Below are positions 1 through 8,551 of a stretch of DNA of 40,496 nucleotides, piece after piece (the stretch's first letter is position 1; each line of letters begins with the position of its first letter). The translations under genes and the position numbers were made by a program. This DNA is from Nitrosovibrio sp. Nv4 (lineage in GTDB: Bacteria; Pseudomonadota; Alphaproteobacteria; Acetobacterales; Acetobacteraceae). The stretch lies in contig CALQHT020000014.1 of NCBI GenBank assembly GCA_943330455.2, positions 1 to 40,496 of the forward strand, written 5' to 3'. The notes under the pieces were generated by a model. The model was not told the DNA's origin. It searched no databases and was given only the letters and a program-made list of their open reading frames with translations.

Positions 1-122
1 ACACGCGCAGCTACCAGAAAGGCATCAAGGTCACAGATGCCGAGATGGCCGCTCTCAATATCACGGGGGACACATTCCATCCGGAGTGGAACTATACCAT
101 CTCGCCAAGGCCACCAACTTGA
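1..122 (+). pseudogene. ISAzo13-like transposase, 3' fragment
   Basis: The plus-strand frame from base 3 reads into a TGA at 120-122 and gives about 39 residues, including DAEMAALNITGD and EWNYTI. This resembles the C-terminal end of ISAzo13-family transposases as I know them. The rest of the gene lies outside the window, so I cannot say whether it is an intact copy cut by the window edge or a remnant. A related but more degraded tail lies in the opposite orientation at 40272-40355. Confidence 0.6.
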
Positions 123-144
123 AGCGGTAGTTTTTGCGTGTTGC

Positions 145-225
145 CTTACCGTCATTGCCGGGCTCGACCCGCCCCCCCTCCGTTAAAGCGCGGGTTGCCG
201 GGTCGAGCCCGGCAATGACGGTAAG
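145..225. repeat. Dispersed palindromic repeat, copy A
   Basis: Bases 145-170 and 200-225 form a near-perfect 26-bp inverted repeat around a C-rich 29-nt centre. The core, GTCATTGCCGGGCTCGACCC, closely matches the core of the repeat at 20780-20869. It sits between the transposase fragment and the hydrolase gene. It looks like the short intergenic palindromes common in alphaproteobacteria; the fold could also terminate transcription. Confidence 0.8.
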
Positions 226-344
226 GGCACGCCTACGGGTCATTGCTTCGACCGCATCCGTCAGGCCCCCAACCCAACCTCCCAACATTGCCAACGACCG
301 CCATCTGTCGTTGCATGACGCCCGACATCAGGGAGGAGACAAAC

Positions 345-1295
345 ATGGTCGATCGCTCACGCTGGGACCCGGAAATGGCCGCCTTTACGGCGATTGCCGA
401 CGCGGAAGCCGCAAAGTATCCACCGGTCAAGGTCGAATTGCCGCTGGAACCGCATCGTCGCATCAACGACCTGCTGGGCGTGCGCACCGCCGCCGGTGGC
501 CCGGTGATGGCGGAAACGACGGACCGGTGGATCTCCGCCCGAGGCCGACGGATTTTCTGCCGCGTCTACAAGCCGGCAACCACCGGAACCCGCCCGACCC
601 TGGTGTATTTCCATGGCGGCGGCTGGGTATGGGCAAATGTCGATACGCATGACCGCATCGTGCGCGAATACGCAGCCTTCGGTGACGTCAACGCCGTCAG
701 CGTCGACTACGCACTGTCCCCGGAAGCGAAATTCCCCCAGGCCCTGGAAGAATGCGCCGCCGTCGTGTGCTGGGTTGCCGAAAACGGTGCCGAATGTGGC
801 CTGGACGGTTCGCGTATCCTGCTGGGCGGGGACTCGGCGGGCGGTAATCTCGCACTTGGCGCGGCGTTGCTGTTGCGCGACACCGGCGGCCCGGCCTTGC
901 GTGGCATCCTCGCCAACTACCCGGTCAGCGACAGCCGCTTCGACACACCCAGCTATGAGGAGTTTGGGGCAGGGGGCTATGGGCTGAACCGGGAGCGGAT
1001 GGCGTTTTACTGGAGCGTCTATGCCGCGCATGAGGCCGACCGTCTGAACCCGCTCGCCGCCCCGCTGCGGGCTGACCTGCGCGGCTTGCCGCCGGTCTGC
1101 GTGCTGCTGGCGGAACTCGACGTCCTGCGTAGCGAGGGGGAAGCCCTGGTCGAAAAACTGCGCGCATCCGGTGTCGACGTGGAAACCAGGACGTTCCAGG
1201 GCGTGGTGCATGGGTTCCTGCGCGCCACCGAAGGCGTATCGAAAGCGCGAGACGCCGTGGCAACCGCGGCTGCCTGGATGAAGCGCGTCGGGTAG
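345..1295 (+). CDS. Alpha/beta hydrolase, hormone-sensitive-lipase type
   Basis: A 316-residue cytoplasmic esterase/lipase-like enzyme without a signal peptide, expected to hydrolyse a carboxylic ester. The oxyanion-hole motif HGGGW is at residues 90-94 and the nucleophile elbow GDSAGG at 162-167 (Ser164). The rest of the triad is probably Asp259 (AELDVL) and His289 (VVHGF). These are the marks of the HSL (type IV) family, and the length is normal for it. I chose the ATG at 345 because GGGAGGAG lies 6 nt upstream; an in-frame upstream extension would run through the repeat region. It is the first gene of a plus-strand catabolic series, 208 nt before the amidohydrolase. The substrate cannot be read from the sequence. 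Confidence 0.88.
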   Translation: MVDRSRWDPEMAAFTAIADAEAAKYPPVKVELPLEPHRRINDLLGVRTAAGGPVMAETTDRWISARGRRIFCRVYKPATTGTRPTLVYFHGGGWVWANVDTHDRIVREYAAFGDVNAVSVDYALSPEAKFPQALEECAAVVCWVAENGAECGLDGSRILLGGDSAGGNLALGAALLLRDTGGPALRGILANYPVSDSRFDTPSYEEFGAGGYGLNRERMAFYWSVYAAHEADRLNPLAAPLRADLRGLPPVCVLLAELDVLRSEGEALVEKLRASGVDVETRTFQGVVHGFLRATEGVSKARDAVATAAAWMKRVG

Positions 1296-1422
1296 GGCGC
1301 GTGTAGCAAGGGCAAGCGTGATTTGACACGGCGAAGGCGGGGATCAGGGCAGGGGAGGCCGGGAATTGGCGTAGCCCTGGCGTCACCAAGCGGTCGCCCC
1401 GCCGGTTCGCCCCGCCGGCCCC

Positions 1423-1450
1423 GTTCACGCCCTGCTGTTCACGCCCTGCT
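1423..1450. repeat. Tandem 14-bp direct repeat
   Basis: GTTCACGCCCTGCT occurs twice in a row (1423-1436 and 1437-1450) in the gap between the hydrolase and amidohydrolase genes. It could be simple slippage or part of the leader of the next gene. Confidence 0.6.
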
Positions 1451-1503
1451 TGCGACCTGTCGCGGTTGCCGCCATCCTCCCATCCAACCGGAGGGAACCA
1501 ACC

Positions 1504-3207
1504 ATGCCCGATCTCGTCATCCGCAACGGCACCATCATTGATGGCACCGGGGCCGACGCCTACGAAGCCGATATCGCCATCGAAAATGGCAAGATCACCG
1601 CCATCGGCAAGATCGCTGGCCGGGGCACCGAGGAAATCGACGCACGGGGAAAGCTCGTCACGCCCGGCTTCGTCGACCCGCACTCCCATTACGATGCCCA
1701 GGCGACCTGGAGCAGCCACATCACGCCATCGTCATGGAACGGCGTCACCACCACTTTGATCGGCAATTGCGGCGTCGGTTTCGCGCCCTGCCGCCCCGAC
1801 GAGCACGATATGCTCGTGAAACTGATGGAGGGTGTGGAGGACATTCCCGAAGTCGTGCTGACCGAGGGGCTGCCCTGGAACTGGCAAAGCTTCCCCGATT
1901 ATCTGAACGCGCTGGAAGGCCGCCCGTACGACCTGGATGTCGCCACCCAGGTGCCGCACGCCGCGGTCCGCGTCTTCGTGATGGGCAAGCGTGGCGCCGA
2001 ACGTGAGCCGGCGACCGAGGCCGACAGTGCCGCCATGGCCCAGATCGCGGCCGAGGGCATCAAGGCCGGCGCGCTGGGGTTTTCGACCTCTCGCACCATC
2101 AACCACAAGACCAAGGCCGGGGAGCTGATCCCGACATTGGAAGCGGAGGAATCCGAACTGACCGCCATCGCGCGGGCCTTGCGGGGCATCGACGCCGGCT
2201 GGCTGCAGGTGATCTCGGACTTCGACGACGCCGAGAGCGAGTTCGCGATGCTGCGCCGGTTGACCGGGGAGTCCGGCCGGCCGATGGCGATCACCATCCT
2301 GCAACGCGACAACAAGCCCGAAGAATGGCGCAAGATCACCGGTTGGATCGCCGATGCCAACCGCTCCGGCCTGGCGATGCTGGGCCAGGTGCTGACCCGC
2401 CCGACCGGGATCATCCTGGGCTTCGAAATCTCGCAAAACCCGTTCATCGGCTGCCCTAGCTTCGCATCCGTGGCCGACCTGCCGTTCGAGGCCAAGATCG
2501 CCGCATTGCGCCAGCCCGAGTTGCGCGCGCGGTTGCTGGCCGAAAAGACCGCCGATCCCTCCTTGCAGCGACGCGTTGCTCGCTGGGATCGCCTGTTCCC
2601 GATGAGCGATCCGCCGAACTACGAACCCGCGCCGGAGGACAGCATTGCCGCGATGGCGCAACGCCAGGGCCGCGATCCCGCCGATCTGGCCTACGATCTG
2701 CTGCTGGAGCGCAACGGCAGGGCGCTGCTGTATCGCCCCCTGTCCAACTATACCTACGGCAATCTGGACAGTGTGCATGACATGCTGACCCATGACGCGA
2801 CCATCGTCGGCCTGGGCGACGGCGGCGCGCATGTCGGTATCCTCTGTGATGCCAGCGCGATCGGCACCATGCTCACGCATTGGACTCGCGATCGCACCCG
2901 TGGTCCGAAAGTTTCGATCCCATGGGCGGTGCGCCGGATCACGCGTGATTCCGCCTTTGCGATCGGCTTGCGGGATCGCGGCGTGGTGGCAACCGGCTAC
3001 AAGGCCGATCTCAACATCATCGACTACGACAATCTGCGCCTGAGTATGCCGGAGGTCGTCTACGACCTGCCCAGTGGCGGGCGGCGTCTGGTGCAACGGG
3101 CAACGGGCTATGACGCGACGATCGTGTCCGGTGTGCCGGTCTATCGCAACGGACAGGCAACGGGCGCGCTGCCCGGTCGCCTGATCCGCGGCGCGCAATC
3201 GGCCTGA
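1504..3207 (+). CDS. Amidohydrolase family protein (D-aminoacylase-like)
   Basis: A 567-residue metal-dependent amidohydrolase of the N-acyl-D-amino-acid deacylase group. A small N-terminal beta domain ([11 protein letters not shown]) leads into [11 protein letters not shown] with metal-type His60 and His62. Cys89 (GNCGVG) matches the Cys ligand of D-aminoacylases, and Asp439 in GDGGAHVG is the likely catalytic Asp. The two further His ligands known from D-aminoacylase are not obvious: the corresponding stretches read QVISDFDD (about 235-242) and MAITILQRD (about 261-269). It may belong to a variant subgroup with a different substrate. The ATG at 1504 follows GGAGGGAA. It is 30 nt from the next gene on the same strand and is probably co-transcribed with it. 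Confidence 0.85.
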   Translation: MPDLVIRNGTIIDGTGADAYEADIAIENGKITAIGKIAGRGTEEIDARGKLVTPGFVDPHSHYDAQATWSSHITPSSWNGVTTTLIGNCGVGFAPCRPDEHDMLVKLMEGVEDIPEVVLTEGLPWNWQSFPDYLNALEGRPYDLDVATQVPHAAVRVFVMGKRGAEREPATEADSAAMAQIAAEGIKAGALGFSTSRTINHKTKAGELIPTLEAEESELTAIARALRGIDAGWLQVISDFDDAESEFAMLRRLTGESGRPMAITILQRDNKPEEWRKITGWIADANRSGLAMLGQVLTRPTGIILGFEISQNPFIGCPSFASVADLPFEAKIAALRQPELRARLLAEKTADPSLQRRVARWDRLFPMSDPPNYEPAPEDSIAAMAQRQGRDPADLAYDLLLERNGRALLYRPLSNYTYGNLDSVHDMLTHDATIVGLGDGGAHVGILCDASAIGTMLTHWTRDRTRGPKVSIPWAVRRITRDSAFAIGLRDRGVVATGYKADLNIIDYDNLRLSMPEVVYDLPSGGRRLVQRATGYDATIVSGVPVYRNGQATGALPGRLIRGAQSA

Positions 3208-3237
3208 ACGACGTCTCGGAACCAAAGGGGCCCAGGC

Positions 3238-5577
3238 ATGGCATTTATCGGCCAGTCCACACGACGGTTCGAGGACGATCGCTTCCTGACCGGTCACGGC
3301 ACATTCGTGGAGGATGTGAACGAGCCAGGACAGGCCTGGGCGCATGTCGTGCGCTCCCCCCATGCGCATGCGACGATCGAACGGATCGACGCCGCTGCCG
3401 CACGCGCCATGCCGGGGGTGCTGGCTGTCTATACGATCGACGATATCGGCGAACTCGGGCTGCTGCCGTGCGCCACCGCGGTCGCGACCGAACAGCCGAT
3501 GATCGTCCCGCCACGCCCGGCTTTGGCGCGCGGACGGGTGCGTCATGTCGGCGATCCCGTGGCGTTTGTCGTGGCCGAAACCGCGTTCGCCGCGCGCGAC
3601 GCGGCCGAGGTGGTGGCGGTCGAGTACACGGTGCTGCCCTCTGTGGTGGACGGGCCGGCGGCGCTGGCTCCGGACGCCCCGTTGCTGTGGGATGAGGCGC
3701 CGTCCAACCGGTCCTTCCGTTTCCGCAAGGGCGATCCCACGGCCGTGGCGGCGGCCTTCGCCGGTGCGGCGCATTCGGTCGAGATCGAACTGATCAACAA
3801 CCGCCTGGTCATCGCCCCGGTCGAAACCCGCTCGGCCATCGCTCGTTTCATTGATGGCACGTTCCATCTGTTCCTGACCGCGGCCGGCGTGCACGGGTTG
3901 CGCGACCAGTTGGCCAAGACGATTTTCCGTGTGCCGCAGGACCGGATGCATGTCGTCGCACCGGATGTCGGTGGCGGGTTCGGGATCAAGAACTGCCTCT
4001 ATCCCGAATGGGTCATGTTGCTGTTCGCGGCTCGCTTATTGGGCCGTCCGGTGAAATGGGTGGAGGATCGGTCGGAAGACTTCGTCTCCACCGCGCAGGG
4101 GCGAGACAATGCGACAAGCGCGCGTCTGGCGCTGGATGCGGACGGGCGGTTCCTGGCGCTGGATGTCCATACAACAGCCAATCTGGGTGCCTATATGTCG
4201 GGTGGTGGACCCGGCAGCTCCACCAACGCCCCGGCCGCCGCGATGGGCGGGGGCTATGTCATCCCGGCGATCGCCATGGATGTGCAGGCCGCGTTCACCA
4301 ATACCGTGCCGATCGACGCCTATCGCGGTGCCGGCAAACCCGAGGCCAATTACCTGATCGAGCGTCTGATTGACCTCGCGGCGCGCCGTTGCGGGTTCGA
4401 CCCGATTGCGCTGCGCCGGCTTAACGCGATCTCCAGTTTTCCTTACCCGAAAGCGCTGGGAACCGTCGTCGATTGCGGTCGCTTCGGACTGAATATCGAC
4501 GATGCCCTGATTGCCGCCGATCACGCCGGCTATCCTGCTCGCCGGGATGCATCCAAGGCACGCGGTCTGCTGCGAGGCATCGGCGTGGCCTGCTTCCTGG
4601 AGACGGCACGTGGCTCGCCCAATGAGGGCGCCGAAATCCGCTTCCAGACCGATGGCAAGGTCGCTTTGCTGATCGGCACCCAGTCGAACGGTCAGGGCCA
4701 CGAGACGTCCTACCCACAGATCGCCGCCGATCTTTTAGGCCTGCCGATGGAGACGTTCCACTACATCCAGGCCGACACCGCGGAAATCCCCGCCGGCAAT
4801 GGCCATGGTGGTGCCCGGTCCATGCATATGGGAGGTGCGGCGCTGCATAAGGCGGCCATGGCGGTGATCGCCAAGGGCACCGCCATCGCCGCGCGCCTGT
4901 TACAGGCCACACCGGATCAGGTGGTGTTCGCCGATGGTCGGTTCGTCGTGCAAACGATCCCGGAGCGGAGCATCGACCTGCTGTCTGTCGCAACGGCCGC
5001 TCGCGATCCGGCCAACCTGCCGGACGGCATGGAACCTGGCCTGGATACCTATGTCTGGAACCTGCTGGACATCATCACCTTTCCCAATGGCTGCCACATC
5101 GCGGAGGTGGAGGTCGATCCGGACACCGGTCTCGCGACCCTGGATCGTTACACGGCCGTCGATGATTTCGGCACCCTGATCAACCCGATGCTGACGATCG
5201 GCCAGGTGCAGGGTGGCGTCGCGCAGGGGATCGGTCAGGCCTTGCTGGAACACACGGTCTACGATCCGGAGTCCGGCCAGTTGTTGAGCGGCTCGCTGAT
5301 GGACTACGCCCTTCCCAGAGCGGACGATCTGCCGGACTTCGCCATCACCTTGACCGGTGTTCCGACAAACGCCAATCCGCTGGGGGTGAAGGGGGCAGGG
5401 CAGGCGGGTGCCATCGCCGCGCCGCAAACGGTGATCGGTGCGATCCTGGATGCGCTGGCGCCGCTGGGCGTGGAGCATATCGACATGCCGGCGACCCCGG
5501 AACGGGTCTGGCGGGCAATCCGTCAGGGCAATCGGGTGAGGAAGGAAAGTCTTGGGGCGCTGCCCCAAACCCCGTGA
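3238..5577 (+). CDS. Xanthine dehydrogenase family, molybdopterin-binding subunit
   Basis: A 779-residue large subunit of the xanthine oxidase/aldehyde oxidase/CO dehydrogenase family, which hydroxylates substrates at a molybdenum cofactor. The N-terminal hammerhead domain begins [17 protein letters not shown]. Cofactor-binding motifs follow: VGGGFGIKN near residue 243, [12 protein letters not shown] near 361, and [12 protein letters not shown] near 483. At the C-terminus the family's catalytic GxGE motif reads GAGQAG, so Gln722 (codon CAG at 5401) replaces the usual Glu. No FAD or [2Fe-2S] subunit gene is nearby, so partners must be encoded elsewhere or be absent. The last ten residues ([10 protein letters not shown]) and the stop lie inside the long hairpin repeat. 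The start is the ATG at 3238 after AAAGGGG. The substrate is unknown. Confidence 0.88.
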   Translation: MAFIGQSTRRFEDDRFLTGHGTFVEDVNEPGQAWAHVVRSPHAHATIERIDAAAARAMPGVLAVYTIDDIGELGLLPCATAVATEQPMIVPPRPALARGRVRHVGDPVAFVVAETAFAARDAAEVVAVEYTVLPSVVDGPAALAPDAPLLWDEAPSNRSFRFRKGDPTAVAAAFAGAAHSVEIELINNRLVIAPVETRSAIARFIDGTFHLFLTAAGVHGLRDQLAKTIFRVPQDRMHVVAPDVGGGFGIKNCLYPEWVMLLFAARLLGRPVKWVEDRSEDFVSTAQGRDNATSARLALDADGRFLALDVHTTANLGAYMSGGGPGSSTNAPAAAMGGGYVIPAIAMDVQAAFTNTVPIDAYRGAGKPEANYLIERLIDLAARRCGFDPIALRRLNAISSFPYPKALGTVVDCGRFGLNIDDALIAADHAGYPARRDASKARGLLRGIGVACFLETARGSPNEGAEIRFQTDGKVALLIGTQSNGQGHETSYPQIAADLLGLPMETFHYIQADTAEIPAGNGHGGARSMHMGGAALHKAAMAVIAKGTAIAARLLQATPDQVVFADGRFVVQTIPERSIDLLSVATAARDPANLPDGMEPGLDTYVWNLLDIITFPNGCHIAEVEVDPDTGLATLDRYTAVDDFGTLINPMLTIGQVQGGVAQGIGQALLEHTVYDPESGQLLSGSLMDYALPRADDLPDFAITLTGVPTNANPLGVKGAGQAGAIAAPQTVIGAILDALAPLGVEHIDMPATPERVWRAIRQGNRVRKESLGALPQTP

Positions 5578-5787
5578 GGGCTTTGCCCTTCAAACCCACC
5601 AGGGGCGCGGCCCCTGGACCGCGATTCATTGGGTCAGGGAGGAAAGGGGGCCAACACGGACGTTGAAACGCCATGGTTGGCCCCCTTTCCCCCCTGACCC
5701 AACAGAAGGCATCCAAGGCCCAGCCTTGGTGGGTTCGAAGGGCAAAGCCCTCGTGGGGTTTGGGGCAGAGCCCCAAGGCTTTCTTCC
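5544..5787. repeat. Long near-palindromic element, copy 1
   Basis: Two arms of about 112 nt (5544-5655 and 5676-5787) are reverse complements with few mismatches around a 20-nt loop, ACGGACGTTGAAACGCCATG (5656-5675). Each arm also contains short hairpins of its own, such as TTGGGGCGCTGCCCCAA. The element starts inside the end of the molybdopterin-subunit gene and fills most of the gap before the ThDP enzyme. A second copy with the identical loop lies at 14166-14418. Short open frames inside it are products of the repeat, not genes. Confidence 0.9.
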
Positions 5788-5850
5788 CTCCCCAAGATAG
5801 CCCCGCCAGAGATCGCAGTCACTGTTGCGTGCCGCCAAAGGAGATCGTCC

Positions 5851-7542
5851 ATGACCACGCCGCCCCGGATCGCCGCGGAAGACTATCTCGATGCGCTCTC
5901 CGCTCAGGGGATCGATCACCTGTTCGTCAATCCCGGCACCGATTTCGCCCCGATCGTGGAGGCGTTTTCCCGCGCTGCCCGCACCAACCGCCAGGTTCCT
6001 CGGCCGATGGTGGTGCCGCACGAGAATGTCGCGGTTGGCATGGCGCATGGCTATACGGTTGTTACCGGCAAGCCGCAGGCGGTGATGCTGCACACCAATG
6101 TCGGCACCGCCAATGCGATCAACATGCTGATCGACGCGAGCCGGGATCGGGTGCCCATGCTTTTGACCTCCGGGCGCACGCCGTTCACCGAATCCGGCGC
6201 CGAGGGGTCTCGCAACGTGCATATCCATTGGGCCCAGGAAATGTACGACCAGGCCGGCATGCTGCGCGAAATGGTCAAGTGGGACTACGAGATGAAGCGC
6301 GGCGACCAAGCCGGCACCGTGGTCGATCGCGCCATGGAACTGGCCACCGCGTCGCCGCAGGGACCGGTCTATCTCAGCCTGCCGCGCGAAGTCCTGGGCG
6401 AGGTGATGAGCGCACCGGCCGAGAGCAACCGTCACCAACGCGCCCGCCCGCGTGCGCCGGTCGCGGCGGCAAGCGACATCGAGCAACTCGCCGACTGGAT
6501 CGCCGCCGCCGAAAACCCCCTCGTCATCACCGGCATGCTCGGCCGCGACCCGCGGGAAAGCACCGTGCTGGCTCGTCTGGCCGATCGTTACGCGCTGGCG
6601 GTGGTGCCGTTCAACACGCGGTATTTCGCCCTGTCATCGGACCATCCGATGTTCCAGGGTTCCGCCGCCGGTCCGCTGCTGGCCGAGGCCGATCTGGTGA
6701 TCGTCATCGATACCGACGTGCCCTGGATACCCAGCAAGGAAGCGCCGGCCTCGGACGCCAGGATCGTGCAGATCGGCGAGGATCCGTTGCATGCTCGTTT
6801 GCCGATGCGCGGCTTCCCATCCGATCTGACGATCACCGCGACCAATCTTTCCGTCCTTGAAGCGTTGGAGGGCGCGCTTGCGACCCGAACCACGCCGCAT
6901 GTCGCTGCTCGTCATGCGAGATTATCGCAGCGTTCGGCGGCATTGCGGGATGGCTGGCGGATGGAAGCCGAGCGGGCGGGGCGGGGAAATACGATTACCT
7001 TGGCGTGGTTGAATTATTGCTTGCGTGATGTCGTCGATGCCGAGACGATTGTGGTCAGCGAGTATTCATTCCGGCAGGAATATTGCCCGTTGCAGACGCC
7101 GGGTAGCCTGTTCGCGCTGTCATCGGCTGGCGGTCTGGGTTGGGGGTTTCCGGCCTCCCTTGGCATCAAGCTGGCATCGCCGGACAAGCTCGTGATTTCG
7201 GTCCTGGGCGATGGGGCCTACATGTTCGCCAATCCGACAGCCTGTCACTACATCGCGCAATTCCAGGATCTGCCTGTCCTGACGATCATCTATAACAACG
7301 CATTGTATGGCGCGGTCCGGCGAGCGACCCTGGATATGTACGACAAGGGTGTCGCGGCGGAGGAAGATGGGCGGTTGCTCGCGGACCTACCGGCCCCGGC
7401 GTTCGAAAAAATCGTCGCCGCGCATGACGGTCACGGAGAGCGGGTGGAACGTCCCGCTGACTTGCCGGCAGCGTTGCAGCGCGCGGTCGCGGCGGTGCGG
7501 TCCGGGCGGCAGGCGCTGGTCAATGTAATCTGTCCGCCCTGA
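5851..7542 (+). CDS. Thiamine-diphosphate-dependent enzyme, acetolactate synthase-like
   Basis: A 563-residue enzyme of the acetolactate synthase/benzoylformate decarboxylase superfamily. The N-terminal pyrimidine-binding domain carries the activating Glu58 in HENVAVGMAHG. A central domain spans roughly residues 190-340. The C-terminal pyrophosphate domain has the ThDP/Mg motif GDG at 453-455, ending in Asn482-Asn483 (IIYNN). The reaction is probably decarboxylation or carboligation of a 2-keto acid, but this superfamily is too diverse to name a substrate. The ATG at 5851 follows AAGGAGAT. It is last in the plus-strand series, separated from the molybdopterin-subunit gene by the long hairpin element, which could reduce read-through. 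Confidence 0.85.
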   Translation: MTTPPRIAAEDYLDALSAQGIDHLFVNPGTDFAPIVEAFSRAARTNRQVPRPMVVPHENVAVGMAHGYTVVTGKPQAVMLHTNVGTANAINMLIDASRDRVPMLLTSGRTPFTESGAEGSRNVHIHWAQEMYDQAGMLREMVKWDYEMKRGDQAGTVVDRAMELATASPQGPVYLSLPREVLGEVMSAPAESNRHQRARPRAPVAAASDIEQLADWIAAAENPLVITGMLGRDPRESTVLARLADRYALAVVPFNTRYFALSSDHPMFQGSAAGPLLAEADLVIVIDTDVPWIPSKEAPASDARIVQIGEDPLHARLPMRGFPSDLTITATNLSVLEALEGALATRTTPHVAARHARLSQRSAALRDGWRMEAERAGRGNTITLAWLNYCLRDVVDAETIVVSEYSFRQEYCPLQTPGSLFALSSAGGLGWGFPASLGIKLASPDKLVISVLGDGAYMFANPTACHYIAQFQDLPVLTIIYNNALYGAVRRATLDMYDKGVAAEEDGRLLADLPAPAFEKIVAAHDGHGERVERPADLPAALQRAVAAVRSGRQALVNVICPP

Positions 7543-7593
7543 TGCCCAGGTCGCGTCTCCTGGCTTGCTCTGATATCGGTTGGTAGGGGAAGG

Positions 7594-8280
7594 TCAGGCC
7601 CAGCGCGCACGATCGGTGGTATCGGCGGCCGTGAGGAGCGTTGTTGTATAGACAATTGTCCAGGTACACAGGTCGTAACGGCGGCTCAGTGTGTCGCGTA
7701 CCGCGGACTCCGCGGCGCCCTGCGGCAATTTCGAACGCTCCCACATGGCCAGATCGGGCCTTCGGGTCAGGAGCAGGCTGCGGACATCGGTGGGGCTTGT
7801 CGCGCCAGGCGGTTCATCGACGGCTGGCCCGGACAGATCGGCGGTGCATCGCCAGAGACCGATGACTTGTGAGTCATAGGCCGCTTCGAAGCCGGGCCAT
7901 GCCTGCGCGCACAGATCGAGAAACTCCTGCCAATCTTTCTCGGGCGTGACGAACCAGCGGAAAGCGTAGTTGCCCTGGCGCAGGGGCGGTTGCGTATCCG
8001 CCGGGCGCAATGTCGGCGTCATCGCCTGACTGGATTTGGCCAGGACATCGGGCACACCGTCCATCAGAATTTCGTCTGCCCGTGACGCGGTCATCGGGTC
8101 CGACCAGACGGTCACCGCGGTTATCTCGTCGCGGGGGCGGCCGATCTGGCTGCGCCAAACGCCGTAAAGCGCGCCGCCGGCGGCCGCAAGCGGCGCGCGC
8201 CGTCCTGACAGGCGATCGGCAACGCCTTGCCATTGCCGGGGGGCGGCGGAAATACGGTGATGGATATAGGTCGCGGCCAT
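7594..8280 (-). CDS. NIPSNAP-like hypothetical protein
   Basis: A 228-residue protein without signal peptide or membrane segment. It appears to contain two ferredoxin-fold repeats: an N-terminal one around YIHHRISA...VTVWSD (residues 4-66) and a second around NYAFRWFVTPEKDW...GLWRC (about 105-145). It ends with a conserved-looking Trp/Tyr-rich tail (LCTWTIVYTTTLL). This resembles NIPSNAP/dimeric alpha-beta-barrel proteins, a family with no general assigned reaction. I chose the ATG at 8280, preceded by GGGAG, over a TTG at 8331. It converges on the ThDP gene with a gap of about 50 nt and lies downstream of the monooxygenase on the same strand. Confidence 0.6.
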   Translation of the reverse strand: MAATYIHHRISAAPRQWQGVADRLSGRRAPLAAAGGALYGVWRSQIGRPRDEITAVTVWSDPMTASRADEILMDGVPDVLAKSSQAMTPTLRPADTQPPLRQGNYAFRWFVTPEKDWQEFLDLCAQAWPGFEAAYDSQVIGLWRCTADLSGPAVDEPPGATSPTDVRSLLLTRRPDLAMWERSKLPQGAAESAVRDTLSRRYDLCTWTIVYTTTLLTAADTTDRARWA

Positions 8281-8451
8281 GGCTTCAGGATACTCCCGGA
8301 TATGCGGGGTCGTTTGGCTGGCCCGCGGCAATCAAGCCCCGCGCGGGGGCTCGATCTTCGCCGAGCGGGCCGCTGCATCGAGACGCAGAGGCACTGATCG
8401 GTGAGGCCCACGATAAGGTGCCCGACCCACGCTCGCCGTGTGCTGCCTGTG

Positions 8452-8485
8452 TTCCGGTCCGACGGTTTTTGCCGTCGGACCGGAA
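8452..8485 (-). terminator. Strong hairpin, likely terminator of the monooxygenase gene
   Basis: TTCCGGTCCGACGG (8452-8465) and its exact complement (8472-8485) form a perfect 14-bp stem around a 6-nt loop. It lies 67 nt past the stop of the monooxygenase gene and before the NIPSNAP-like gene. There is no long T-tract on the minus side, so termination is inferred from position and stability. Confidence 0.65.
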
Positions 8486-8551
8486 ATTTAGCTCTTCGAC
8501 TTTGTATCCCGATTCACGCGACGGGTGGCACCTTATGTCGCGATCGGACCA

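Noticed and set aside
1732-3951. 739-residue open frame on the minus strand
   Set aside because: It lies antisense to the amidohydrolase and molybdopterin-subunit genes, has low-complexity Arg/Gly/Gln-rich content and no recognisable domain; it is a product of high-GC codon use.
5552-5858. Short frames with GALPQTP/PFEPTK-like residues in the long hairpins (also 13989-14543)
   Set aside because: They recur on both strands because of the palindrome and are repeat sequence, not proteins.
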